Positions 5,722-12,325 of a stretch of 14,928 nt of DNA are shown here, piece after piece. Location: positions 1-14,928 of the forward strand of contig CATKYP010000008.1 of NCBI GenBank assembly GCA_949840855.1. The letters run 5' to 3'. Position 1 is the stretch's first letter. Every line of letters starts with the position of its first letter. The DNA comes from an uncultured Bacilli bacterium (GTDB taxonomy: Bacteria; Bacillota_I; Bacilli_A; RF39; UBA660). The notes under the pieces were generated by a model. The model made no database searches. It worked only from the letters and a program-made list of their open reading frames with translations, and was not told where the DNA came from. The translations under genes were made by a program, and so were the position numbers.

Positions 5722-6558
5722 CTACTTTAATAGATTTTTTGGATATATAAATATCATTCTATCTCTTTCTTGCATATCTTTTAGACATTCTATTTCTATA
5801 TTTTCAAGATGAGTTTTTATTATATTTATTATTTCATCTTTTTGAGTATGGCCTATTTCAAATGCTATTAAAAATTCTTCTTTTAGATTTTTTTTTACAG
5901 TGCTTAAAATTTTTTTATAGAATTCAAGACCATTATCTTTAGCATATAGAGCTAAATGTGGTTCATTTTCCTTAACAATACTTTCTATGTCTTCATCATA
6001 ACTTATATATGGTGGATTACTTATTATTACATTAAATTTTTTATTAATATCTTCTAGCATATCGTTTTTTATAAAGTTTACCTCTATGTTTAAATTTTTG
6101 GCATTTTCTTTGGCAACTTCTAAGGCTTTTTCTGAGATATCTACTAAAACTATGTCTGTATTAATGTTATCTAGTTTTTGCTTTAGAGTTAGTCCTATTG
6201 CTCCACTGCCACAACCTAAATCAACTATGGATATTTCTTTATTAAAGAATTTATTTATATATTTTATGGTGTTTTCTACTAGTTCTTCTGTTTCAAAGCG
6301 TGGTATTAGAACATTTTCATTTACTATTAACTTATTACCGTAAAAGTTAGCGTATCCTAGTACATATTGTAATGGTTTATTATTTCTTAATGCTTCTACT
6401 TCTTTTTTATATAATTCTACTTTTTCTTCTTCTACTTCTTCATCTAAATGGATAAGTAGTTCTAAGGGATTTAGATTTAGTAGATTTCCTAATAAGATTC
6501 TAGCATAATCTTTGTGAATTTTTGATTGAGCGTAAATTAGTAATTCTTCTATTTTCAC
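5722..6558 (-). CDS. prmC: Release-factor glutamine methyltransferase PrmC
   Basis: SAM-dependent N5-methyltransferase that modifies the Gln of the GGQ motif in peptide chain release factors. The 278 residues match the family length. The N-terminal substrate-recognition helices are followed by QYVLGYANFYG (64-74), VLIPRFETEELVE (83-95), the SAM motif I DLGCGSGAIG (113-122) and the catalytic NPPY (181-184). The GTG start overlaps the TGA stop of prfA as GTGA, with AGGAGA 6 nt upstream inside prfA, so enzyme and substrate are translationally coupled. This is the classical prfA-prmC pair. spoIIR follows at 69 bp. Confidence 0.97.
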   Translation of the reverse strand: MKIEELLIYAQSKIHKDYARILLGNLLNLNPLELLIHLDEEVEEEKVELYKKEVEALRNNKPLQYVLGYANFYGNKLIVNENVLIPRFETEELVENTIKYINKFFNKEISIVDLGCGSGAIGLTLKQKLDNINTDIVLVDISEKALEVAKENAKNLNIEVNFIKNDMLEDINKKFNVIISNPPYISYDEDIESIVKENEPHLALYAKDNGLEFYKKILSTVKKNLKEEFLIAFEIGHTQKDEIINIIKTHLENIEIECLKDMQERDRMIFIYPKNLLK

Positions 6559-7616
6559 TCTTTTTCTCCTGCTAATTTTCTTGCTTGGTCTTCGGTTATT
6601 AGAGCATCTATTATTCCATCAAGATCTCCGTCTATTACTCTATCTAAGTTTTTAGTAGTATAACCTATTCTATGGTCTGTTACTCTGTTTTGTGGATAGT
6701 TATAAGTTCTTATTTTCTCTGCTCTATCTCCTGTTCCAATTTTACTACGTCTTTCGTTTCCTTCTTCCCTATCTTTTTTCTCTCTTTCTAATTCATAAAG
6801 ACGGGCTTTTAGTACTTTCATTGCTTGTTCTTTATTTTGAATTTGGCTTCTTTCATTTTGACAAGTTACCACAGTATTTGTTGGTAAGTGAGTAATTCTT
6901 ACAGCTGAATCTGTTGTATTTACTCCTTGGCCTCCACAGCCTGATGAACGATAAATATCTATTCTTAAGTCTGATTGTTTAATTTCTATGTCTACTTCTT
7001 CTGCTTCTGGCATTACTAGTACTGTTGCTGTTGAAGTTTGTAAACGTCCATTTGATTCTGTTACTGGTACTCTTTGTACTCTATGAGATCCGCTTTCATA
7101 TTTAAATTTACTGTAAGCTCCTTCTCCTTTTATCATAAATTCTATTTGACTAAATCCGCCAGCATCTCCATCTATTGAGTTGTAAACTTCATATTTGAAG
7201 CCTTTTTTTTCAGCATATCTTGTATACATTCTAAATAGGTCCCCTGCAAAAATATTTGCTTCATCTCCTCCTGCTGCTCCTCTTATTTCTACAATTACAT
7301 TTTTACTGTCATTAAGGTCTTTTGGTATTAATAGTATTTCAAGATTTTTTTCTAGATTTTCTTTTTGTTCTTCAAGAGAAGTTAATTCGTCACGTGCTAT
7401 TTCTTCTAGTTCTTTATCTTTTAACATTTCTTTAGTGTCTTCTATACCTTCTATAACTTTTTTATATTCTTTAAAGCAATTTACTACCTCTTCTAATTCA
7501 CTTAATTCTTTTGATAATTCCCTTGTTTTTTTTACATCACTTAATACTTCATTTTTTGTTAATTCACTTTCTATTTCGCTGTATCTATTTGCTATTTGCT
7601 CTAAGTGTTCAAACAT
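6555..7616 (-). CDS. prfA: Peptide chain release factor 1 (RF1)
   Basis: Terminates translation at UAA and UAG. The 353 residues are typical. The N-terminal helical domain (1-100) is followed by the codon-recognition PxT motif as PVT (184-186, within HRVQRVPVTES) and the catalytic GGQ (228-230, within SSGCGGQGVNTT). The PxT tripeptide separates it from RF2, which has SPF. The protein ends with LAGEKE at a TGA codon that is shared with the prmC start. AAGGAGA lies 6 nt before the ATG, and a strong promoter lies just upstream. It heads the prfA-prmC-spoIIR-mntP group. Confidence 0.98.
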   Translation of the reverse strand: MFEHLEQIANRYSEIESELTKNEVLSDVKKTRELSKELSELEEVVNCFKEYKKVIEGIEDTKEMLKDKELEEIARDELTSLEEQKENLEKNLEILLIPKDLNDSKNVIVEIRGAAGGDEANIFAGDLFRMYTRYAEKKGFKYEVYNSIDGDAGGFSQIEFMIKGEGAYSKFKYESGSHRVQRVPVTESNGRLQTSTATVLVMPEAEEVDIEIKQSDLRIDIYRSSGCGGQGVNTTDSAVRITHLPTNTVVTCQNERSQIQNKEQAMKVLKARLYELEREKKDREEGNERRSKIGTGDRAEKIRTYNYPQNRVTDHRIGYTTKNLDRVIDGDLDGIIDALITEDQARKLAGEKE

Positions 7617-7641
7617 ATTATCTCTCCTTTTTGCTGTAGTT

Positions 7642-7670
7642 ATTATAGCATATTATTTTTTCTTCCTCAA
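7642..7670 (-). promoter_or_regulatory. Sigma-A promoter of the prfA operon
   Basis: On the minus strand TTGAGG (7670-7665), a 17-nt spacer and a perfect TATAAT (7647-7642) with an upstream TGC, an extended -10. The start should fall near 7635, about 20 nt before the ATG. Confidence 0.8.
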
Positions 7671-7779
7671 TAATTATATGCTTTTGCTTATAAATGTTTT
7701 TTTCACTTTCTTTGCACTTTCCAAATTATAGTAGTTTCAGATTTTTAATTAGTATTTATCAAGTACAAAAATAATGACA

Positions 7780-7836
7780 TATTATATAATAAGTATATTA
7801 ATATTATATATAGAATATTATATTATATATATAATA
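7780..7836. promoter_or_regulatory. AT-palindromic operator region of the toxin-antitoxin genes
   Basis: Two perfect palindromes, TATTATATAATA (7780-7791) and TATTATATATATAATA (7821-7836), lie just upstream of the -35 element, and further TATTATAT half-motifs lie between them. RelB/DinJ-type antitoxins usually bind palindromes near their own promoter. Because the stretch is almost pure A/T, chance palindromes are likely and the role is inference. Confidence 0.4.
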
Positions 7837-7838
7837 AC

Positions 7839-7867
7839 TTGACTTTTTATATAATAGGATATATTAT
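7839..7867 (+). promoter_or_regulatory. Sigma-A promoter of the dinJ-yafQ pair
   Basis: TTGACT (7839-7844), a 17-nt spacer and TATTAT (7862-7867). The start should fall near 7874, followed within about 7 nt by the GAGGTG ribosome site. This rules out a longer antitoxin start at 7839. Confidence 0.75.
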
Positions 7868-7892
7868 TTTAGTTATGAAAGAGGTGTTATTT

Positions 7893-8180
7893 ATGGAAAA
7901 TTTAACAACTGCTATTAGTGTACAGGTGGATAGTCATGATAAAGAAGTAGCAAGTAGAATATTAAAAAATCTAGGCTTAAATATGAGCACATATGTAAAT
8001 ATGGCTATTAAACAATTAATTAATAAAGATGGTGTACCTTTTGAAGTGGTAAATCCTAGACCTAACAAAGAATTATTGGAAGCTATAAAAGAAGGCGAAG
8101 ATATACTAAGTGGTAAAATACAAGCAAAAAAATATCATAGTGTTAAAGAATTAATTGGTGATTTGGAAAGTGAAGTTTAA
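7893..8180 (+). CDS. dinJ: RelB/DinJ-family antitoxin
   Basis: Antitoxin of a type II toxin-antitoxin pair; it neutralises the downstream YafQ-like RNase and represses its own operon. The 95 residues start with a short beta strand, TAISVQVD (6-13), and a ribbon-helix-helix-like DNA-binding region (to about 45) with LGLNMSTYVNMAI, then the family signature GVPFEV (47-52) and a charged C-terminal tail that should wrap the toxin. ATG 7893 is chosen because GAGGTG lies 6 nt upstream and the -10 element precedes it; the start at 7839 would lie in the -35 box. It is the only plus-strand gene pair within a long minus-strand block, which suggests insertion. The 3' end overlaps the toxin by 11 nt. Confidence 0.85.
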   Translation: MENLTTAISVQVDSHDKEVASRILKNLGLNMSTYVNMAIKQLINKDGVPFEVVNPRPNKELLEAIKEGEDILSGKIQAKKYHSVKELIGDLESEV

Positions 8181-8478
8181 GTTTGATAATGCAAAATATG
8201 ATATACAAATTACTTCAAGATTTAAAAGTGATTATAAAAAAATAAGAAAGCAAAGAAAAGATATAAATAAATTGATTGATGTATTAGAGACTCTTGCGAA
8301 TGGTGAAGAACTAGATGAGAAATATAAGAATCATAAGCTTATAAATGATAAAATATTTAAAGATTGCAACGAGTGTCATATTACACCTGACTGGTTATTA
8401 GTATATAAAGTACAAGATAATGAGTTAGTTTTATTGCTCTTCGCTACTGGTAGTCATAGCGATTTATTCAATAAATAG
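8170..8478 (+). CDS. yafQ: YafQ-family mRNA interferase toxin
   Basis: RelE/ParE-superfamily toxin that cleaves mRNA on the ribosome. With a GTG start at 8170 it is 102 residues. Positions equivalent to the E. coli YafQ active site are present: His55 (KNHKL), His70, Asp74 and Trp75 (CHITPDWLLVYK), His96 and Phe100 (TGSHSDLF). The Arg normally before TG (YafQ Arg83) is Ala92, so activity may be reduced or the active site rewired. Start choice is uncertain: no ATG exists, and TTG 8155 and GTG 8158 are also in frame. GTG 8170 is preferred because GGTGAT (8157-8162) lies 7 nt upstream. All choices overlap the antitoxin, a sign of coupled translation. Confidence 0.83.
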   Translation: MKFKFDNAKYDIQITSRFKSDYKKIRKQRKDINKLIDVLETLANGEELDEKYKNHKLINDKIFKDCNECHITPDWLLVYKVQDNELVLLLFATGSHSDLFNK

Positions 8479-8597
8479 TTGCTCTATGAAGTCTGAAGAT
8501 ACAATTGTTCTAATTGAAGACTCTATGTTAGATGCATTTTTTGTTTTAATTTATCATTGGTTATCTGTTATTTTCTCTCTTCTTTAATGTTAACATT
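8479..8597. other. Non-coding stretch after the toxin gene
   Basis: I see no convincing gene. A 33-codon plus-strand reading frame (8486-8587) lacks a ribosome site. The 12-bp palindrome AATGTTAACATT (8586-8597) followed by TTTA could act as a weak terminator for the toxin genes, but its stem is only 4 bp with a 4-nt loop. Confidence 0.25.
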
Positions 8598-8814
8598 TTA
8601 TTTTCTAGAATTTTTTATATACTTTATTTGAAAGTATATAATTGCAATCATAATAATGTTGAATGGAGGTATCCCAAATCCTCCTATTATAATAAGAAGA
8701 ACTACATTCCAAAAATCCATTAGTTCTACTAAACCATATACTATGTAAACCAACATAATTATATATGGAATGAAGCTTAATATAAAAAAAGAAGTTTTTA
8801 AGTTCTGATTTCAT
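8598..8814 (-). pseudogene. Frameshifted small membrane-protein gene
   Basis: The minus-strand frame beginning at ATG 8814 reads MKSELKNFFF and then turns into an unlikely, His/Tyr-rich sequence. From the run of seven T residues at 8790-8784, the next frame reads a coherent hydrophobic protein with two membrane segments, including FILSFIPYIIMLVYIVYGL and GGFGIPPFNIIMIAIIYF, ending IKYIKNSRK at TAA 8598-8600. Dropping one T joins both frames into a protein of about 71 residues. A 1-bp insertion in a homopolymer, a sequencing error, or programmed slippage would all explain it. An internal in-frame ATG at 8756 could give a 52-residue product. No Shine-Dalgarno site is visible before either start, which favours decay. 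I do not recognise the family. Confidence 0.5.
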
Positions 8815-8896
8815 TTTTTTGTTATTTGTTTGATTATTTACTTTTATATTTTATTGATATATTTAGTTGTAAATATTGGAAAATTATAAGGAAAGT

Positions 8897-8925
8897 AAAA
8901 AAATATTACTAATAGTAGCAATATT
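8897..8925 (-). terminator. Intrinsic terminator of the rpoE-PLC operon
   Basis: Immediately after the stop at 8926, AATATTGCTA-CTAT-TAGTAATATT (8925-8902) forms a 10-bp stem with one G-U pair, followed by a run of U residues (8903-8897). It is the clearest terminator in the window. Confidence 0.75.
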
Positions 8926-9489
8926 TTATTTTCTTAATACTTTTGTTTTATATTCTTCTAAATTTATACTTGAAACTATTTCTATAAAATTATCTAGTTT
9001 TTCGTATGGTAAGATATTAGTTCTATTAATATATTCCATTTCCTTTTCGGTGTTATCTTTCTTTATGTTATTTTCTATTTGCTCTCTATATTTTCCATAA
9101 TCTATTTCGTACTTTTCTTCTAAGTATTGATTACTAATATCATAACTATAATACAAGTCTTTACAAAAATTTTTATATCCTGTTTTTAATAGATATTCTT
9201 TATCAAAAAAGTCTGTAAAGAATAAATTGTCTGTTATTAAGTGGAGAAATATTCCTTTATCATATGAACTTTCTATACTATTTTCTTCTAAATATTTATC
9301 TAATAGTACTTTATTTTTTAGTGCACTTATTATATCTGTTTTATCCCTATAACCGCTATAATGAGATTTATTATCATTTTTTGCTAAGTCTGGTGCAATA
9401 CTACCTCTTATAAATTCGTTTCTATCATCTATATTGTTTTTGTCCATATACCTTTTTGCAACACTTAGGTGTATATTAAAACTTGCCAT
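8926..9489 (-). CDS. Zinc-dependent phospholipase C/S1-P1 nuclease-like protein
   Basis: 187 residues, predicted soluble and mainly helical, without a signal peptide. The N terminus NIHLSVAKRYM (5-15, His7), the segment FIRGSIAPDL (26-35, Asp34), SHYSG (42-46, His43) and FLHLITDNLFF (81-91, His83 and Asp87) match the spacing of the His/Asp metal ligands in the zinc-dependent PLC/S1-P1 nuclease fold. Related uncharacterised proteins are common in Firmicutes and are often annotated only as hydrolase or hypothetical, so the substrate is unknown. The C-terminal third is charged and lysine/glutamate rich. It starts 29 bp after rpoE with a weak GAAAGAAG ribosome site and is followed by a strong terminator, so it is the last gene of the rpoE transcript. 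Confidence 0.6.
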   Translation of the reverse strand: MASFNIHLSVAKRYMDKNNIDDRNEFIRGSIAPDLAKNDNKSHYSGYRDKTDIISALKNKVLLDKYLEENSIESSYDKGIFLHLITDNLFFTDFFDKEYLLKTGYKNFCKDLYYSYDISNQYLEEKYEIDYGKYREQIENNIKKDNTEKEMEYINRTNILPYEKLDNFIEIVSSINLEEYKTKVLRK

Positions 9490-9518
9490 TTATATTACTT
9501 CTTTCTTTTTGTTATTTA

Positions 9519-9965
9519 TTACTCTTCTATTTCTAATTCATCTTCGTCTAGTACTACTAAATCTTTTAAGTCTTCTGTTGAATCATTAAATGGTGTATCT
9601 TCATCACTATAATCATCTTCTATTTCTTCATCTTGTATTTCATCTTCATCAGGTATTTCGTCTTCGTCTTCTTCATCTTCTTCTATAGTATCTACTTGTG
9701 TTTTTACTTTATCTGACGTGTGATTGCTTTTTAAATCCCAAGTACCATCATCTAACAAAATAAATCTTTTATCTGTTGATAATGATGTGTAGTAATCACC
9801 TATTTTACTTTCAAATATTGATTCAGGTAATTCTAAAAGTTTAATTATTTTTTTAAACAAAGTTGCAGTATTCATTGGTTTTTTACTCTCTTCTAAAATT
9901 AACTTTGTTATATCCTTGTTGGATAGTAGTTCTAAGTCTTCTTTTTTCATTTTGTTAATACTCAT
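9519..9965 (-). CDS. rpoE: DNA-directed RNA polymerase subunit delta
   Basis: Gram-positive accessory RNA polymerase subunit that raises promoter selectivity and recycling by displacing RNA and non-specific complexes. The 148 residues consist of a folded HARE-HTH domain (about 1-82; LSNKDITKLILEES, SIFESKIGDYYTSLSTDKRF and GTWDLKS are typical) and an unstructured, extremely acidic tail (about 95-148, mostly Asp and Glu). It is somewhat shorter than the 173 residues of B. subtilis because the tail is shorter. The ATG has a perfect GGGAGG 5 nt upstream; an internal Met6 is a less supported start. Two sigma-A-type promoters lie in the gap after argS. Confidence 0.95.
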   Translation of the reverse strand: MSINKMKKEDLELLSNKDITKLILEESKKPMNTATLFKKIIKLLELPESIFESKIGDYYTSLSTDKRFILLDDGTWDLKSNHTSDKVKTQVDTIEEDEEDEDEIPDEDEIQDEEIEDDYSDEDTPFNDSTEDLKDLVVLDEDELEIEE

Positions 9966-9985
9966 AATATCCTCCCATTCAAGTC

Positions 9986-10014
9986 ATTATATGTAATTGT
10001 TTCCAACTTGTTTA
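9986..10014 (-). promoter_or_regulatory. Proximal promoter of rpoE
   Basis: A perfect TATAAT (9991-9986) on the minus strand is preceded at 17 nt by TAAACA, matching TTGACA at 4 of 6 positions. The start would fall about 14 nt before the ATG, close to the ribosome site, so the leader would be very short. Confidence 0.5.
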
Positions 10015-10039
10015 ATTTTTTTATCAAAATACAGGAATA

Positions 10040-10068
10040 TTTATATCACACATTTTTTTTATATGCAA
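10040..10068 (-). promoter_or_regulatory. Distal promoter of rpoE
   Basis: TTGCAT (10068-10063), a 17-nt spacer and TATAAA (10045-10040) with an upstream TGA, an extended -10 on the minus strand. It gives a leader of roughly 70 nt. Confidence 0.55.
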
Positions 10069-10086
10069 TAACTTTTATATATATTT

Positions 10087-11832
10087 TTACATTTTTTCTG
10101 GAACGTCTATTCCTAAGATGTTCAGAATCTCTTTATTTGTCTTATAAACTAAGGCTGTTAGGGCTAACCAACTTTCTTTCAGGTCATTATCTTCTTCTGT
10201 TAAAACTTTATTTTCATTATAAAAGCTGTTATAAGAACTAGTTAATTTATATATATAATCTGTTAGTTCATTTAGTGATTTTTGGTCTAGACATTTTTTT
10301 AAGACTTGTGGAAAGCTTAATAGTAATAGAGCTGGAGTTCTATCTGTATTATCTTTAAATTTTTTGATTGCATATTTGTTTATATTTGATTTTGCAAGAA
10401 GAGATTTCATTCTAATCGTTGAATAGAGTAGGTAAGGACCTGTTTTTCCATCTAAGCTTACAAATTTTTCTGGGTCAAAAATATAGTCTGTTTCCCTATA
10501 TGGAATTAAATCAGCATATTTTAGGGCTGCAATTGCTATTTTTTTGGCTGTTTCTTCTCTTTTTTCTTCTTCTACCATTTCTGTGTTTAGCCTTTTATTA
10601 GTCTCATCTTGTAAAATATTAATTAATTCTTTTAGACTCATAACACTTCCATCTCTTGTTTTAAATGGTTTTCCGTCTTTTCCATTCATTGTTCCAAAGC
10701 CATAAAATCCTAGTTTTAAGTCGTTTGGTACAAGGGAAGACTTTTTAACTGCTCGAAAGACTTGTTCAAAATACAATGCTTGTCTAAAATCAGCAAAATA
10801 CCACATTTCATCTAGATTAAAGCGTTTAATTCTAGAATACATTGTAGCTAGTTCTCGGGTAGCATATAAGGTTGCTCCATTAGATTTAATGACTACAAGT
10901 GGTGGCATAGGAGATTTGTCTTTTTCTTCTTCTACGTCAATTATTTTGGCATCTTCACTTTCTCTTAAGTAGTTATTTTTTTCTAAGTAGTCTATTACTT
11001 CAGGAATGTATTTATAACAGTCACTTTCTCCTTCGTATAAATCAAAAGTTGTATTTATGTCTTTATAAACATCCTTAATATCACTTATTGATGTTTCTTT
11101 AATTTTTTTCCATAGTGCGTTGTAAGCTTTATGTCCTTCTTCTAATTCTTTAGTTATTTCAACTACTTCTTGCATTCTTTTTTTATCATTTTTAGCATCA
11201 ATAGATGCGGTTGGATAGATTTCGCCTAATTCTTCTGGAGTTATTACAAATTCTATATCTTCGTAGTTTCCCTTATAGTCTTTATTAAAATATTCTAGGG
11301 TAGGGTATCTTCTTTTTATTTCAGAAATGACCATTCCTGATTGTCTTCCAATATCTCCAAAATGAACATCACTAATCACTTCTAATCCTAAATATTTAGC
11401 AAGTCGCTTTACAGCTTCTCCAATGTTTGCTGAACGAAGGTGCCCTACATGAAGAGTTTTTGCAATATTAGCCCCTCCATAGTCAATAAATATTTTTTTA
11501 GGTTCTTCCTTATCAATATTTACTTCGTAATCATCTAGTATTTGGTTTAGTGATGTTTGCAAGAAGTATGGACTTAGTGTTAAATTTATAAATCCTGGTC
11601 CTGCAATATTAATATTGATAAATCTAGAATCTTTTTTTAAGTATGACACTATGTTTTCAGCAATGTTTTTAGGATTATCATTATAAATTTTTGCAAGCTT
11701 CATAGCATCATTTATTTGAAAGTCTCCTAAATCTGGTCTTGATGATGATACAAAGGTTATATCATCTAATTCATAACCAGCTTGTTTTATTATTTGCTTT
11801 ATAGATTGTTTTAGATTTTTTAATATACTCAT
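10087..11832 (-). CDS. argS: Arginyl-tRNA synthetase
   Basis: Class Ia synthetase that charges tRNA-Arg. The 581 residues comprise the N-terminal tRNA-binding domain (about 1-85, with SSSRPDLGDFQ), the catalytic core with the HIGH-type motif HVGHLRS (128-134, in ANIAKTLHVGH), the KMSK-region equivalent FKTRDG (390-395) and the C-terminal DALR anticodon-binding domain (about 450-581), ending with the family's Met. No domain is missing. AAGGAGA lies about 6 nt before the ATG and overlaps the TAA stop of the upstream DUF1934 gene, so translation is coupled. The argS-ywiB neighbourhood is conserved in Bacilli. Confidence 0.97.
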   Translation of the reverse strand: MSILKNLKQSIKQIIKQAGYELDDITFVSSSRPDLGDFQINDAMKLAKIYNDNPKNIAENIVSYLKKDSRFININIAGPGFINLTLSPYFLQTSLNQILDDYEVNIDKEEPKKIFIDYGGANIAKTLHVGHLRSANIGEAVKRLAKYLGLEVISDVHFGDIGRQSGMVISEIKRRYPTLEYFNKDYKGNYEDIEFVITPEELGEIYPTASIDAKNDKKRMQEVVEITKELEEGHKAYNALWKKIKETSISDIKDVYKDINTTFDLYEGESDCYKYIPEVIDYLEKNNYLRESEDAKIIDVEEEKDKSPMPPLVVIKSNGATLYATRELATMYSRIKRFNLDEMWYFADFRQALYFEQVFRAVKKSSLVPNDLKLGFYGFGTMNGKDGKPFKTRDGSVMSLKELINILQDETNKRLNTEMVEEEKREETAKKIAIAALKYADLIPYRETDYIFDPEKFVSLDGKTGPYLLYSTIRMKSLLAKSNINKYAIKKFKDNTDRTPALLLLSFPQVLKKCLDQKSLNELTDYIYKLTSSYNSFYNENKVLTEEDNDLKESWLALTALVYKTNKEILNILGIDVPEKM

Positions 11833-11842
11833 AACTTTCTCC

Positions 11843-12205
11843 TTAGTTTTCTTTTTCTATTTTATATGTGTATTTTTCATTAAAAAGGCTATATTCTATT
11901 TCTACATTTTCTTCATTTTTAAATATTTTATTAGTAAAAACTTCTAGTTCTAGTTTTTTTTCTAAATCTTTTAAAAACATAGTACTAATAGTAGTTTTAT
12001 TATTTTCGAATTTTAGCTCTAGATACATTTTTTCATTATCTCTTTTTAGAGTATTTTCTTGGTAGTCAAAAATGGTTGCTGTTTTCAATTCGTCTTTTTC
12101 GACATAATATATGTATTCTTTTTCTTTATCATATTTTACATTTACATTATAACTTGTATTTTCTTCATTATTTGTTACAGTAATTTTTGCATTAAAGTTT
12201 TCCAT
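11843..12205 (-). CDS. ywiB: DUF1934 (YwiB-like) beta-barrel protein
   Basis: 120-residue cytoplasmic protein of unknown function. The pattern of alternating strands, the central YYVEKDELKTATIF and TLKRDNEKMYLELKF, and the C-terminal Y-SLFNEKYTYKIE block fit the DUF1934 calycin-like family, whose B. subtilis member is ywiB next to argS. Start 12205 is chosen because AGGAGA lies 4 nt upstream; the frame could extend to an ATG at 12232, but that one lacks a ribosome site. An extended -10 promoter lies upstream. The gene is followed by argS after 10 nt. Base composition is like its neighbours. Confidence 0.8.
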   Translation of the reverse strand: MENFNAKITVTNNEENTSYNVNVKYDKEKEYIYYVEKDELKTATIFDYQENTLKRDNEKMYLELKFENNKTTISTMFLKDLEKKLELEVFTNKIFKNEENVEIEYSLFNEKYTYKIEKEN

Positions 12206-12249
12206 TTTTTCTCCTAGTATTTTCTTCATCAATAAAATTTTCAGCTTAA

Positions 12250-12258
12250 ATTATATCA
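12250..12258 (-). promoter_or_regulatory. Extended -10 promoter of the DUF1934-argS operon
   Basis: TGATATAAT on the minus strand is a perfect extended -10; the -35 position (TATTCA) is poor. The start should fall near 12243, about 38 nt before the ATG at 12205. The intergenic region 12206-12325 separates divergent genes. I see no convincing promoter for the PBP gene on the plus strand. Confidence 0.62.
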
Positions 12259-12325
12259 TATGTTTAAAAATTTGAATACATATTTTTAGCTATTTGTCTA
12301 ATACTAATTTTGAAGGTGATACTTG

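Noticed and set aside
7195..7731. Long plus-strand frame opposite prfA
   Set aside because: Antisense shadow of a clear RF1 gene, with Ser/Phe-rich composition and no ribosome site.
8486..8587. 33-codon plus-strand reading frame after the toxin
   Set aside because: No ribosome site, no promoter and no recognisable family.
8605..8814. The 69-residue minus-strand frame as a real protein
   Set aside because: After residue 10 its sequence is rich in Tyr, His, Arg and Cys with no pattern, while the neighbouring frame is a plausible membrane protein. Treated as a frameshifted gene.
8876..9100. Plus-strand reading frame with hydrophobic N terminus
   Set aside because: It starts at TTG, reads through the terminator hairpin 8897-8925 and then runs antisense to the PLC-like gene, whose lysine-rich 3' end makes the complement look hydrophobic.
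12272..12306. Promoter for the PBP gene (TTGAAT or TGAATA with TAATAC/AATACTA)
   Set aside because: The spacer is 21 nt and alternative pairings place the start at the ribosome site.
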